DNA of 64,000 nt from an uncultured Desulfobacteraceae bacterium (GCA_903953895.1 CAJBLH010000133.1:31005-95004), one strand, 5' to 3'. Numbered from the stretch's first letter, positions 9,215 to 20,265 are shown. The notes: generated by a model not told the origin, from the letters alone. Made by a program: numbers and translations.

Positions 9215-9708
9215 TGTTCTATATATTCAGCTTGGGTGCGGTGCTTTCCGCAACGTTGATGGTAACCAACATCAAGCCGGTGACAGCGGCCATGAATTTA
9301 ATCATGACCATGTTTTTTCTGGCAGGGCTATATGTCCTTCTGGATGCGCATCTGATTGCCGCCCTCCAGATTATTGTTTATGCGGGCGCCATCATGGTTT
9401 TGTTCCTTTTTGTTATTCTGCTGTTGAATATTCACGAAAAAGAAGGGGAGACAGCCCGCCGGAAAGTGATAATTCAGTTTGGCAGTATCGCAATAGTCGG
9501 CAGTCTGTTTATCGCTATGGCGAAGCTTTCGGCAATTGACCCATTGATGATAAAAGCAGTTGATCCGGCTTTTGGCACGACAAAGTCCGTGGGGAAACTT
9601 CTATACACCGATTATTTGCTCCCGTTTGAAATCGCTTCGTTCTTGTTGCTTGCAGCCATTGTTGGAGCCGTCATCTTAGCAAAAAGGAGGATTGATGATT
9701 CGGAGTGA
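9202..9708 (+). CDS. nuoJ: Complex I subunit J
   Basis: A 168-residue, five-helix membrane subunit. It carries the typical QIIVYAGAIMVLFLFVILLL helix. Its ATG lies 13 bases inside the end of nuoI, which suggests translational coupling. Confidence 0.95.
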   Translation: MQLLMFYIFSLGAVLSATLMVTNIKPVTAAMNLIMTMFFLAGLYVLLDAHLIAALQIIVYAGAIMVLFLFVILLLNIHEKEGETARRKVIIQFGSIAIVGSLFIAMAKLSAIDPLMIKAVDPAFGTTKSVGKLLYTDYLLPFEIASFLLLAAIVGAVILAKRRIDDSE

Positions 9709-9736
9709 TCTTCATCCGAATCATGAATAGTAATCT

Positions 9737-10039
9737 ATGGTTTCATTGAACTCATACCTGATAGTGGGGGCCATACTCTTTTCAATTGGCGCGGTAGGCG
9801 TTTTTACCCGGCGAAACGTTCTGATTATCTACATGTGCATCGAATTGATGCTGAATGCTGTTAATCTAACATTCATCTCGTTTTCTAAATTTTTAAACGA
9901 TATGAACGGCCATGTGTTCGTGTTCATGATCATGACCGTTGCCGCGGCAGAAGCTGCGGTAGGACTTGCCATAATCATTTCGCTTTTTAGAAATAAAGCG
10001 ACCATTTATGTGGACGACATTAATTTAAGTAAAGGTTGA
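9737..10039 (+). CDS. nuoK: Complex I subunit K
   Basis: A 100-residue, three-helix subunit with the conserved acidic residues of the central proton pathway, seen in [14 protein letters not shown] and the [13 protein letters not shown] helix. Length is normal for the family. Confidence 0.96.
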   Translation: MVSLNSYLIVGAILFSIGAVGVFTRRNVLIIYMCIELMLNAVNLTFISFSKFLNDMNGHVFVFMIMTVAAAEAAVGLAIIISLFRNKATIYVDDINLSKG

Positions 10040-10046
10040 TGAAAAC

Positions 10047-11534
10047 GTGCAGACGATTCTATCCATGAAACCCATGCTTGCGGTGCTGGTGTCTCTTCTG
10101 GCCGCGCCGTTGATTTTCGCCACAGGGGATAAGCGCCCCAATCTGCGGGAATTCTGGTCGATACTGGCCGGGGTAGTCAAATTTTTAATTGTCATCTCCA
10201 TGGCGCCCCTCGTTTTTTCCGGCAACACCATAGAATACACTCTGATCAGTTTTTATGAAGGGATAGACATCAAGTTTCGGGTCGATGCCCTCGGACTGCT
10301 TTTTGCCACCATTTCCTCCTTTCTGTGGATTGTAACCACTTTCTATTCGGTAGGCTACATGCGATCCGGAAAGGAACACTCGCAGACCCGGTTCTATACC
10401 TGCTTTGCGATCAGTCTTTCGGCAACTGTCGGTGTCGCTTTTTCCGCCAACCTGATCACTCTGTTTATATTTTATGAAATTCTAAGCCTTGCCACTGTGC
10501 CTTTGGTTGGTCACAAGGAAACGCCGGAGGCAGTAGAAGGCGCAAAGAAGTATTTTCTCTACCTGCTCACACTTTCAAAAACTCTGCTTCTGTCCGGGAT
10601 TATCATCATATATGTTGTGGCAGGAACAACCGATTTTCAAAGTCACGGGCTGCTGAGGCACGTGCAGGGATCAAGTCTGCTGTTTGTCACATTTTTCCTG
10701 TTTCTGTTCGGGTTTGCCAAAGCCGCAGTCATGCCGGTTCACAACTGGCTGCCGTCTGCTATGGTGGCTCCGACGCCGGTCAGTGCTCTGCTGCATGCGG
10801 TTGCGGTGGTAAAAGTTGGTGTGTTCTCGATACTGCGGGTTGTGTTTCATATCTACGGGATCGATCAGATGGCAAATCTTAACCTTGGCATTACAACAGC
10901 CTATATTGTCTCGTTTACCATTATCATGGCTTCTGTCATCGCACTGTCAAAGGACAATCTAAAGGCCAGACTCGCCTATTCCACGATCAGTCAGCTTTCG
11001 TACGTGATCTTGGGCGCTGTGTTGTTAACCCAATCGGGTATGGCCGGAGGGATCGTTCACATCGCCAATCACGCTTTCTCCAAGATTACCCTCTTTTTTT
11101 GTGCCGGCTCTCTGTATACTGCGGCGCACATGACCGAGATCAGTCAGCTCTCGAATATCGGCAAAAAAATGCCTTGGACGATGACGGCATTTTTTATTGC
11201 ATCGCTGAGCATGATCGGTGTGCCGCCAGCAGCGGGATTTGTCAGCAAGTGGTATTTGGCGATCGGCTCGATCGAAGCCAAGGAAATACCGATACTGATG
11301 GTTTTGCTGGTAAGCACTGTTTTGAATGCAGCTTATTTTCTGCCGGTCACCTATAAGGCTTTTTTTGTCAAGGAAACAGTTTTGGCCTCTGCTCACGACC
11401 ACCATGTACATCATGAGGAAATCCGGGAGAACCCCATGGTGGTGGTTCCGTTGGTGTTGACGGCCATTATTTCCCTGATTATCGGGATATTTCCGGTATA
11501 TTTTTTAAATCTTGCTCAGGAGGTTCTCCGATGA
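10047..11534 (+). CDS. MrpD/NuoN-type antiporter-like subunit (extra)
   Basis: A 495-residue proton-translocating antiporter-family membrane protein. It has the trans-membrane Glu helix (IFYEILSLATVP), the Lys helix (GFAKAAVMPVHNWLPSAM), and HAVAVVKVGVF, all typical of MrpD, NuoL, NuoM and NuoN. Best match by eye is the Mrp antiporter subunit D branch. A canonical complex I has three antiporter-like subunits; with this one the operon encodes four. GTG 10047 is the longest start; ATG 10065 is possible. Confidence 0.88.
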   Translation: MQTILSMKPMLAVLVSLLAAPLIFATGDKRPNLREFWSILAGVVKFLIVISMAPLVFSGNTIEYTLISFYEGIDIKFRVDALGLLFATISSFLWIVTTFYSVGYMRSGKEHSQTRFYTCFAISLSATVGVAFSANLITLFIFYEILSLATVPLVGHKETPEAVEGAKKYFLYLLTLSKTLLLSGIIIIYVVAGTTDFQSHGLLRHVQGSSLLFVTFFLFLFGFAKAAVMPVHNWLPSAMVAPTPVSALLHAVAVVKVGVFSILRVVFHIYGIDQMANLNLGITTAYIVSFTIIMASVIALSKDNLKARLAYSTISQLSYVILGAVLLTQSGMAGGIVHIANHAFSKITLFFCAGSLYTAAHMTEISQLSNIGKKMPWTMTAFFIASLSMIGVPPAAGFVSKWYLAIGSIEAKEIPILMVLLVSTVLNAAYFLPVTYKAFFVKETVLASAHDHHVHHEEIRENPMVVVPLVLTAIISLIIGIFPVYFLNLAQEVLR

Positions 11535-11788
11535 TCAAAAAGCTAGTTGATTATATCGGCAATCCGGAGAATGTCGGTAAATTGAAAAAATTGGGGTATG
11601 TTTCACTTGTTGCGGTTTTTATATCGGATTTTTTTGTCCATCGTGACCATGCTATTTACATTTGGGATAAAACTCCGGGCTGGGGCGCATTTTACGGTTT
11701 CGTGTCATGCGTGATCATCATTCTGGTCTCTAAGTTTATTGGTCATCAGGGCGGCATCATGAAGCGCGAGGATTATTACGATGATTGA
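11531..11788 (+). CDS. Small two-helix membrane protein in nuo operon
   Basis: 85 residues with two hydrophobic segments (about residues 22-35 and 51-68) and a charged tail (MKREDYYDD). Its ATG overlaps the end of the preceding gene and its stop overlaps the next start, so it is embedded in the operon. I do not recognise a named family. It may be an accessory subunit that seats the extra antiporter module (inference). Confidence 0.75.
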   Translation: MIKKLVDYIGNPENVGKLKKLGYVSLVAVFISDFFVHRDHAIYIWDKTPGWGAFYGFVSCVIIILVSKFIGHQGGIMKREDYYDD

Positions 11789-13538
11789 TTGGTTTCACCC
11801 ATCAATATTTTTTATTTGTGGGGCATTTTTAATTCCTTTCCTGAGAGGTAAGGTACAGAAAGTCTATCTTCTGGCTATTCCGGTCCTTGCAGTGCTGTCA
11901 GTTTCGATTATGTCCCCGGGAGCATACTGGACTTACAATTTCCTTGGTAACTCCTTGGTATTCGGCGCCGCAGACAAGCTCAGCATCATCTTCGGTTGGG
12001 TCTTTACCGTAATGTCCTTGATCGGTATCGTATATGCCCTGCATGTAGAAGACTCCGGCCAGCATATGGCCGCCTTTCTATATATTGGGGGGTCGCTTGG
12101 TGTGACCTTTGCCGGTGATTACTTTTCCCTTTTCGTGTTTTGGGAACTGATGGCGTTTGCTTCCGCCTATCTTGTCTTTGCCAAACGTGAAAAAGAGGCT
12201 ATTGAAGCAGGGTACCGTTATATCCTTGTTCATATTTTCGGCGGTGTTTGTTTATTGGGCGGGATTATCCTTCATGCCGTCAGCACCCAGTCGATTGCCA
12301 TCGGTCCCTTGGCTAAGGACGGAAGCCTTGCATTTTATCTCATCCTGATAGGGGTGATTGTAAACGCTGCTGTTCCGCCGCTTCATGCTTGGCTTACGGA
12401 TGCATATCCGGAAGGAACGGTAACTGGTTCCGTATTCATGTCCGCATTTACAACCAAAACCGCAGTGTATGTGTTGGTCCGGGTATTTCCAGGAACCGAG
12501 CTTCTGGTCTGGATGGGAACCATCATGGCACTCTATGGTGTTGTCTATGCAGTACTCGAGAACGACTGTCGCAGACTGCTGGCTTACCATATCATCAGCC
12601 AGGTCGGTTATATGGTGGCGGGTGTCGGCATCGGAACGGACCTGTCGTTGAATGGCTCCGTATCGCATGCCTTTGCGCACATTCTTTACAAAGGCCTGCT
12701 TTTCATGGGTGCGGGTGCGGTCATTCAGATGACTGGCAAACGAAAACTCACGGAACTGGGTGGCATTTATAAGACGATGCCGATCACGTTGTGCCTTTAT
12801 ATGATTGGCGGCTTTGCCATTTCGGCTTTCCCCTTGTTCAGCGGATTTGTCACCAAGTCGATGGTGGTTTCCGGAGCTACCCATGACCACAGACCGTGGG
12901 TTGCTCTGCTGTTGACCATGGCTTCGGCAGGAACTTTTCTCCATACAGGACTTAAACTGCCGTATTACATGTTCTTTGCTAAAGACTCAGGTATCCGGAC
13001 CACGGAGCCACCGATGAATATGCTTATTGCCATGGGTATGGCTGCGTTTATGTGTATTGCCATTGGCGTGCTTCCTGGGCCGCTTTACAAGTTGCTGCCA
13101 TATCCTGTTCATTTCGATCCTTATACGGGTGAACACGTCACCAGCGCACTTGGCATTCTGTTGTTTACTGGTCTTGGTTTTTTCATGCTGCTTAAAAAAC
13201 TGGATCCAGAACCCACCATCAGTGCGGATACGGACTGGTTGTATCGAAAAGGCAGCAGGGTGTTCATGTGGTTTGTCAATAAGCCTCTTGCCATCTATGA
13301 AAACTATTTGAGCAATGTCTACAATACCTGGTTTACGAGATTCACCTTGTTTTTTTCAAGTTTTTTAGCAAGAGTATTTGATGTACGGTTGATAGATGGA
13401 TGCGTTAATGGTGTCGCTGATTTCTTCATGAACCTTGCTCAGACCCTTCGAGTGTCCGGTAGCGGCTTGGTGAGAAATTATGCGTTTACGATGCTTTTGG
13501 GAAGCGTCGTCATTCTTACTTATTATTTATTCTCATGA
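11781..13538 (+). CDS. NuoL-like proton-translocating subunit
   Basis: 585 residues. The core is an antiporter-like subunit ([14 protein letters not shown] with the key Glu; [37 protein letters not shown]). The C-terminus (about residues 480-585) adds an amphipathic stretch and a final helix with [11 protein letters not shown] and [14 protein letters not shown], which matches the way NuoL proteins end. It therefore probably takes the distal NuoL position, although its core also resembles MrpD. It replaces a standard nuoL, which is missing. Confidence 0.85.
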   Translation: MIDWFHPSIFFICGAFLIPFLRGKVQKVYLLAIPVLAVLSVSIMSPGAYWTYNFLGNSLVFGAADKLSIIFGWVFTVMSLIGIVYALHVEDSGQHMAAFLYIGGSLGVTFAGDYFSLFVFWELMAFASAYLVFAKREKEAIEAGYRYILVHIFGGVCLLGGIILHAVSTQSIAIGPLAKDGSLAFYLILIGVIVNAAVPPLHAWLTDAYPEGTVTGSVFMSAFTTKTAVYVLVRVFPGTELLVWMGTIMALYGVVYAVLENDCRRLLAYHIISQVGYMVAGVGIGTDLSLNGSVSHAFAHILYKGLLFMGAGAVIQMTGKRKLTELGGIYKTMPITLCLYMIGGFAISAFPLFSGFVTKSMVVSGATHDHRPWVALLLTMASAGTFLHTGLKLPYYMFFAKDSGIRTTEPPMNMLIAMGMAAFMCIAIGVLPGPLYKLLPYPVHFDPYTGEHVTSALGILLFTGLGFFMLLKKLDPEPTISADTDWLYRKGSRVFMWFVNKPLAIYENYLSNVYNTWFTRFTLFFSSFLARVFDVRLIDGCVNGVADFFMNLAQTLRVSGSGLVRNYAFTMLLGSVVILTYYLFS

Positions 13539-13551
13539 TAAGATCTCAAAT

Positions 13552-15147
13552 ATGATAAATGCTCTGCACTTTCCCATTTTATCCTTCATCACCTTCATCC
13601 CGCTGGTGGGGATCTTGTTTATCTGTTTTTTGAAGGATGACAACCATGAATTGATCCGCTGGGTGGCTTTTCTGACAGCCGTGGTCTCCTTTGTTTTTTC
13701 TGTGCCATTGTATTTTCACTTTGATTCCAATACATGGAACATGCAATTCGTGGAATACATTCCCTGGGTCAAGGACTTTGGCATCAGTTACCACATGGGT
13801 ATCGACGGGATCAGTCTGCTGCTGGTACTGCTTACCACGTTTCTGTCGGCCCTGGCGATTCTGTCTACCTGGACGGCCGTAACCAAACAGGTGAAGGGAT
13901 ACATGATATCCCTGCTGTTTCTTGAGGTCGGCATGCTAGGCGTGTTTTGCGCTTTGGATTTCTTCTTGTTTTACGTATTTTGGGAAGTCATGCTGATTCC
14001 CATGTATTTTATCATTGGAATATGGGGCGGACCCCGCAGGATTTACGCTGCGGTCAAGTTTTTTATATATACCATGAGCGGTAGTGTTCTGATGTTGATT
14101 GCAATTCTTTTTCTCTACTTCATGCACTACAGGGAAACCGGGGAATACACGTTCAACATTCTTACTTATCATTCGCTGCACCTTCCGGTAAATGTACAAT
14201 TCTGGCTATTTCTGGCTTTTTTTCTGGCATTTGCGATCAAAGTTCCCATGTTTCCTTTTCATACTTGGTTGCCGGATGCCCATGTGGAGGCGCCGACAGC
14301 CGGCAGTGTGATTCTGGCAGGTGTCCTGCTTAAGATGGGAACTTATGGTTTTCTCCGGTTCAGCCTCCCGATTTTTCCGCAAGCTACCATTAATTTCATT
14401 CCGATCATCATGACGCTCGCTGTCATTGGTATCGTCTATGGTGCGCTGGTCTCCATCGCGCAGGAGGATATCAAAAAACTGGTCGCCTATTCCAGCGTCA
14501 GCCACCTTGGCTATTGTATGCTGGGTATGTTTGCATTGAATGTTGATGGCGTCAAAGGCAGCATCATCCAGATGATCAATCATGGTCTCAGCACCGGCGC
14601 ACTCTTTCTTATCGTCGGCATGCTGTATGAACGCCGGCATACTCGCCTGATTTCTGATTACGGCGGTGTGATGAAAGTGATGCCAATATTCGCTACGATA
14701 TTTTTATTGGTCGCTTTTTCATCGATGGGTGTTCCCGGCACCAACGGTTTTATCGGCGAATTGCTGATTCTCATCGGAGCGTTTAAGTCCAATATCGGCT
14801 TTGCGGCTGTTGCCATGCTCGGCCTGGTCTTTGGAGCTGTCTATCTTCTGTGGATGTACAAGCGGGTGATGTACGGAGAAATTACTCACGAAGAAAACAG
14901 GCATTTGAAAGATATGAGTCGGCGTGAGCTTGCCTACATTCTACCTATCATGGTGTTTATATTTTGGATTGGATTGTACCCAAAGCCTTTTCTCGATAAA
15001 ATGACCACTTCTGTTGATCATCTGTTGCAACAAGTTAATTGTGTTGACAATGCACGAAAAACCACACCGACGACTGAGGGGCAGAAGATCGCCGCGTTGA
15101 ATTTGAATCATACGCTGCAAAACCGTGTGCTGTCCGGCCGCGAATAA
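13552..15147 (+). CDS. nuoM: Complex I subunit M
   Basis: About 531 residues, 14 or so helices. Shows the typical [16 protein letters not shown] near residue 85, [20 protein letters not shown] and [23 protein letters not shown] 13552 is the natural start, 13 bases after the previous stop; an upstream in-frame ATG at 13480 would overlap the neighbour. A C-terminal tail of about 40 residues is polar. Confidence 0.96.
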   Translation: MINALHFPILSFITFIPLVGILFICFLKDDNHELIRWVAFLTAVVSFVFSVPLYFHFDSNTWNMQFVEYIPWVKDFGISYHMGIDGISLLLVLLTTFLSALAILSTWTAVTKQVKGYMISLLFLEVGMLGVFCALDFFLFYVFWEVMLIPMYFIIGIWGGPRRIYAAVKFFIYTMSGSVLMLIAILFLYFMHYRETGEYTFNILTYHSLHLPVNVQFWLFLAFFLAFAIKVPMFPFHTWLPDAHVEAPTAGSVILAGVLLKMGTYGFLRFSLPIFPQATINFIPIIMTLAVIGIVYGALVSIAQEDIKKLVAYSSVSHLGYCMLGMFALNVDGVKGSIIQMINHGLSTGALFLIVGMLYERRHTRLISDYGGVMKVMPIFATIFLLVAFSSMGVPGTNGFIGELLILIGAFKSNIGFAAVAMLGLVFGAVYLLWMYKRVMYGEITHEENRHLKDMSRRELAYILPIMVFIFWIGLYPKPFLDKMTTSVDHLLQQVNCVDNARKTTPTTEGQKIAALNLNHTLQNRVLSGRE

Positions 15148-15161
15148 AAAGACGATCAATT

Positions 15162-16637
15162 ATGGAACCAATGATGCCTACAATTAATCTGAGTGCCGTA
15201 TACCCTGAAATCATTATCGCCCTTTTTGCATTGATTGTTTTAATGATGCAGGCTTTTGCCGATGTCCGCGGAAAAAATTTTTACGGTTATGTCAGCCTGG
15301 TTGGTGTTGTGACCGCATTCTTTATTGTTTTTCAAAAACCTTCTCCATTTGTTTTCAAATCCGTAGAGTTTGCTTTCAACGGATTGTGGGTGGTGGACAA
15401 CTATAGTCGATTTTTCAAACTGATATTTCTGCTGGGCACGGGTCTAACCCTTCTTATATCAATAAAATACGTCGAGGATGAGCGGGTGCAGCATGGGGAA
15501 TACTTCGCGCTGATCCTGTTTTCTACCCTCGGTATGATGATCATGGCCAGTGGTACCGAGCTGATGACTTTGTTTTTGGGTCTCGAACTGATGTCCATAT
15601 CACTTTATGCATTGGCTGGATATACTCGAACGCGCATGATTTCAAACGAAGCTGCACTCAAGTATTTTCTGCTTGGCTCGTTTGCCACCGGTTTTCTGCT
15701 TTACGGGATGGCCTTGTTATATGGGGCTGCCGGAACGACGAATCTGCATGGAATTTCCGTTTTTATCGCCAGTAGCCATTTTAAGACGCCGATGCCTATT
15801 ATCGGGATGGCGCTGCTGGTGATCGGGTTCGGGTTCAAGATTGCTGTGGTCCCATTTCATATGTGGGCTCCGGATGTTTATCAGGGTGCGCCTTCTCCGA
15901 TCACGGCATTCATGTCGGCTGGGCCCAAGGCGGCGGCATTTGCCGCCTTTGTTCGGATTTTCATGGACGCCCTTCCAGGGCTCCATGATGAGTGGGTAAT
16001 GTTGATATGGATTCTGGCTGCTCTGACCATGACAGTCGGCAATATCATCGCGCTGGTGCAGGACAACATCAAGCGCATGCTGGCTTACTCCAGCATTGCG
16101 CATGCTGGCTACGTGCTGGTGGCTTTTTTGTCTGCCGGGGAGCTGGGGATCAGCAGCATTCTCTACTATATGCTGGCATATACCTTCATGAATATTGGGG
16201 CGTTTGCCGTTATCAGCGTGTTAGGCGGAAAAGGCGAAGAAAAAGTCAATGTTTCGGATTATAACGGTCTGGGGTATCGACATCCGGTTGCGGCAATCGC
16301 CATGAGTCTGTTTTTATTTTCTCTGGCAGGAATACCCCCTACTGCCGGTTTTATGGGAAAGTTTTATATATTTTCCGCAGCGATCAAGGAAGGGTATCTG
16401 GGTCTGGCCATTGTCGGGGTCATTAACAGTGTGATATCGGTCTATTATTACCTAAGAGTCACTGTCGCCATGTATATGAAATCACCTGACATCACCGATG
16501 AAATTCCTATCCGCGGACTCTTTTCTCCTGCATGCATCCTTGCAATCATTATTTCCGCATACGGGGTCCTGCGATTGGGGTTGTTTCCTTCAGACTACAT
16601 CGCTATTGCCAAGCAGTCCTTGCTCGCATTGCAATAG
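15162..16637 (+). CDS. nuoN: Complex I subunit N
   Basis: A 491-residue antiporter-like membrane subunit next to NuoK. Seen are LGLELMSISLYALAGY with its key Glu, IAVVPFHMWAPDVYQGAP and PPTAGFMGKFYIF, the last very typical of NuoN. Lies 14 bases after nuoM and 27 bases before fdhA copy 2. Confidence 0.96.
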   Translation: MEPMMPTINLSAVYPEIIIALFALIVLMMQAFADVRGKNFYGYVSLVGVVTAFFIVFQKPSPFVFKSVEFAFNGLWVVDNYSRFFKLIFLLGTGLTLLISIKYVEDERVQHGEYFALILFSTLGMMIMASGTELMTLFLGLELMSISLYALAGYTRTRMISNEAALKYFLLGSFATGFLLYGMALLYGAAGTTNLHGISVFIASSHFKTPMPIIGMALLVIGFGFKIAVVPFHMWAPDVYQGAPSPITAFMSAGPKAAAFAAFVRIFMDALPGLHDEWVMLIWILAALTMTVGNIIALVQDNIKRMLAYSSIAHAGYVLVAFLSAGELGISSILYYMLAYTFMNIGAFAVISVLGGKGEEKVNVSDYNGLGYRHPVAAIAMSLFLFSLAGIPPTAGFMGKFYIFSAAIKEGYLGLAIVGVINSVISVYYYLRVTVAMYMKSPDITDEIPIRGLFSPACILAIIISAYGVLRLGLFPSDYIAIAKQSLLALQ

Positions 16638-16664
16638 CGGCCAAATCATGAAAGTATATTGATT

Positions 16665-19340
16665 ATGAATTCGGTTACGTTAACAATTGATGGCAAAGAA
16701 GTTGCTGTCACGAAGAATGCAACGATTCTTCAGGCGGCCAGAAGTGTCGGTATCAAGATTCCGACACTTTGTTATCATGAAAGATTGAATCCAATCAAAT
16801 CCTGCGGGATGTGCATTGTTGATATCGATGGAAGTGCTGACCCTGTGCCTGCTTGCTCGACGCCCGCAGCCGAAGGTATGCGGGTTGCAACTCACACGGA
16901 TCGGCTCATACGTCTTCGTCAGGATTCATTGAAAATGCTTCTGGAGAATCATCCACTGGATTGTCCTGTCTGTGACAAAGCCGGCGAGTGTACGCTCCAG
17001 GATTTAGTGTACGAGTTAGGCGTCAAAGACATCACTACGCACGCGCCCAGGCCGTCTACCAGTGCGGTTTATGCAACTACTCTCATTAAATATTGGCCTC
17101 AGCGCTGCATTACGTGTCTGAGATGCGTCACAGCCTGTAAAGAAATTAAATCCATCGGTGCATTGGAAATGAAATCCACCGAGGACGGCTTCAATCAACT
17201 TTCTGTTAATACAGAAACATGTGTGTCTTGCGGTGAATGCTTGCAGGTTTGCCCGACCGGTGCGCTTACGGAAAATATCAGTCGCACCAAAGGACGGTCA
17301 TTTCTTGTTAAAAAAGTACCGACAACCTGCTCGTATTGTGGTTGCGGCTGCCAGATCAACTTAAATGTTCTTGACAATCAGGTGGTTACCATCACAGGAC
17401 GTGATGATGCCGGTATTAATCAAGGAAGCCTCTGCGTAAAAGGCCGGTTCGGTTATGAGTTTATTGCAAGTGATCAGCGTTTGACCCAGCCGCTGATTAA
17501 AAGAGACGGTAAATTTGAAGCCGCAGACTGGGATGAAGCCCTGGATCTTGTGGCATCGAAATTTACTCAGATCAAAAATGAATATGGATCTGATGCCATC
17601 GGTGGACTCGCATCCGCTCGGTGTACCAACGAAGATAATTATCTGTTTCAAAAACTTATGCGCGCGGTGATCGGCACCAACAATGTCGATCATTGCGCCC
17701 GTCTCTGACATTCCTCGACGGTGGCAGGTCTTGCCGCCACTTTTGGAAGCGGAGCGATGACCAATCCGCTGCAGGATGTACTCAAGTCGAAAGTGATTTT
17801 GATTACCGGCACCAATACTACCGCCAATCATCCGATCATCGCCAACTATATATATGAAGCCGTTCAGAAGCATGGGGCCAAACTGATTGTAGTCGATCCA
17901 CGTAAAATCAAATTGGTTGATGTCTGTCATATGTGGCTGCGTCCTAAGCTGGGGACGGATGTGGCTTGGATTAACGGATTGATGCACGTCATCATCAAGG
18001 AAAATCTACAGGCTCAGTCGTATATCGATGAGCGTACAACAGGTTTTGAGGATTTAAAGGCTGCGGTAGCCAGATATACCCCTGAGTTTGTATCCGATAT
18101 TACGGGTTTGCCGGTCAAGGATATCATCGAGACCGCCCGTCTGTTCGCAAATGAGGGTCCCGGATCGATTTTGTATGCAATGGGCATTACGCAGCACACG
18201 AGCGGTACTGATAACGTCAAATCCCTCGGTGCGCTGTCGATGCTTTGTGGATATGTCGGCGTGGATGGCGGCGGTGTCAACCCGCTTCGTGGTCAGAACA
18301 ATGTCCAGGGCGCCTGTGATATGGGAGGACTTCCCAATGTTTTTACCGGTTATCAGCCGGTAAACGATATCGGAGCGCAGGAAAAATTCTCCAAAGCCTG
18401 GAATGTCGACGCACTCTCGTCCAAAGTGGGGATGACTGTCACCGAAATGATTCCTGCTGCCGGAAAATCGGTCAAGGCATTGTTTATCATGGGTGAGAAC
18501 CCGATTCTAAGCGATGCTGACGGGCACCATGTCGAAAAATGTCTGACATCTTTGGATTTTATGGTCGTCCAGGATATTTTTATGACGGAAACTGCAAAAC
18601 TGGCTGATGTGATTCTGCCGAGTACTTGTTTTGCTGAAAAAGAAGGCACATTTACGAATACCGAGCGTAAAGTGCTTCGGGTCCGTAAAGCAATTGATCC
18701 CCCCGGAGTTGCCAGAGAGGATTATCGAATCATTTGCGAGATTTCCGAAAGAATGGGATATCCCATGAACTATGCGCATGCTTCTGAAGTCATGACGGAG
18801 GTCAATAAATTGACGCCGAGCTATGGGGGGGTTTTATACAGCCGTATCGAAACAACCGGTCTGGTCTGGCCGTGTCCCACTCCTGATCATCCCGGCACTC
18901 CGGTCCTGCATACCAAAGCCTTTACCAAGGGAAAAGGCACGTTTTTCGCTATCGAGTATCGCGCTCCTGCGGAATTGGCGGATGCTGAATACCCGACCCT
19001 GTTGACAACCGGTCGCGTACATCAGCATTACCACACCGGAACGATGACGCGAAAGGGTAGCGCTTTAAACCGCCTTTATCCCGAACCGCTGGCGGAGATC
19101 AATGCGGAAGATGCAAAAATAATGAATATTGCAGACGGCAGTTACGTCAATATCATTTCACGGCGGGGCAGGCTGAAAGTGAAGACGGCTGTTTCCGAAA
19201 TGACCGACCGGGGTGTCGTATTCATGCCGTTCCATTTTTATGAGGCAGCGGTGAATGTGCTGACCAACGGGGTTCTGGATCCGGTTTCAAAAATTCCTGA
19301 ATTTAAAGTTTGTGCTGTTAGAATAGAGAAAGCCGCCTGA
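16665..19340 (+). CDS. fdhA: Selenocysteine formate dehydrogenase alpha subunit with NuoG-like N-terminus (copy 2)
   Basis: An 891-residue enzyme if the UGA at 17706-17708 is selenocysteine (residue 348). Before the UGA come the [2Fe-2S] domain (CYHERLNPIKSCGMC), HPLDCPVCDKAGEC, CITCLRCVTAC, CVSCGECLQVCP and CSYCGCGC; the active site reads DHCARL-Sec-HSSTVAG; after it come the bis-MGD motifs (NPLRGQNNVQGACDMG, MGENPI). It ends the nuo operon in the place where the electron-input module NuoEFG would be expected, and its N-terminus is NuoG-like. I infer it is the formate-oxidising input subunit of this complex. ATG 16665 was preferred to TTG 16659, with GAAAG about 10 bases upstream. A strong terminator follows. 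Confidence 0.93.
17720..17738 (+). promoter_or_regulatory. SECIS-like hairpin of fdhA copy 2
   Basis: A 7-bp stem (GGTGGCA/TGCCGCC, one G-U pair) with apical loop GGTCT starts 11 nucleotides after the UGA. The GGUCU loop matches the one known in the E. coli fdhF SECIS, where G and U contact SelB. This strongly supports recoding. Confidence 0.88.
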
Positions 19341-19374
19341 TATTATCGAGATAATCTAATATTTACAGTTTGCG

Positions 19375-19424
19375 ACATGCCTGCATTCTCTTAATCCATT
19401 GAGAATGTCAGGCATGTTTTTATT
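19375..19424 (+). terminator. Rho-independent terminator of the nuo-fdhA operon
   Basis: A 16-bp stem with one bulged base (arms 19375-19390 and 19401-19417) is followed directly by a T-rich tract (TTTTTATTT). It lies 35 bases after the fdhA stop. Confidence 0.9.
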
Positions 19425-19454
19425 TGATGTCTGGAGTGGTAGTAAATTTCATTC

Positions 19455-20252
19455 ATGTTGTCTTGTCGTACCAACGCAAAAGTTATGATTGAAACCAGTT
19501 CCCAAAGTGCCCGCAAAGAAATTCTCAAGCTGATCACCATCGGTGTATGCCTTCTGGAACTGCTCATTGCTGTCTGCACTTTTTTTTATCAGCAAGATAC
19601 CCAGAGTCGAACTGAAATCCCCATTTCGGAAGAAATGGCTCGGGTTTACATTGACCATCCTGAAAAACTCATGGAGAATGAGAGGCTGGCGGTCAACACC
19701 CATTCCGTCAATCAAAAAGGCTACATACTCATCACCAATGAGATCGTTCGCCGCGCCTTTCCTTGGAAAGGCTGGATTCTATTTTCCATCGGCGCACCCG
19801 TCACACTGGCTTTTTTGATCGTACTGGTTGCCAAAGCGTATTGCCAGGTGGCGGAACTGGATGAGAAGGAAAGCGGGAATAGTGAAAACAAGTGGGTTAA
19901 CGGCTTAAACACCTTGAGCAGGATCAATGTGTCGTGGTTGATGGTGATTTTGATCGGAGCGCTGCTTTCCGTTTGGTATATTCCGGAAACAATCAAGTTT
20001 GCGGAACATGTTTCAACAGATTGGCTGGCTAGATTCTGGTGGATGCCGGTTATGATTTGTATTCTTGTATTTCTGGTCATCGCCCTCTCTTTTTTTTTCC
20101 AGTACCGTTTAAAATTAAAGGCCATGCAGATGAACATGGATCTTGAAAAATTGAAGTTTCTTCATGGCGTTAAATCAAAGGATGTTTCCGCAATCGAAAA
20201 TGGCGGTAGTTACACCTCGCCGATGATAGAAAGCCACCCGGAAAAAGAGTAG
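19455..20252 (+). CDS. Four-helix membrane protein of unknown function
   Basis: 265 residues with hydrophobic segments at about 24-46, 99-123, 155-175 and 193-212. A soluble loop (about 47-98) sits between helices 1 and 2, and a polar C-terminal tail of about 45 residues follows. No family is recognised. ATG 19455 is used; ATG 19485 is equally possible, and neither has a clear ribosome-binding site. It sits alone after the terminator, convergent with the PHP gene. Confidence 0.65.
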   Translation: MLSCRTNAKVMIETSSQSARKEILKLITIGVCLLELLIAVCTFFYQQDTQSRTEIPISEEMARVYIDHPEKLMENERLAVNTHSVNQKGYILITNEIVRRAFPWKGWILFSIGAPVTLAFLIVLVAKAYCQVAELDEKESGNSENKWVNGLNTLSRINVSWLMVILIGALLSVWYIPETIKFAEHVSTDWLARFWWMPVMICILVFLVIALSFFFQYRLKLKAMQMNMDLEKLKFLHGVKSKDVSAIENGGSYTSPMIESHPEKE

Positions 20253-20265
20253 AAGTAAAACATTC

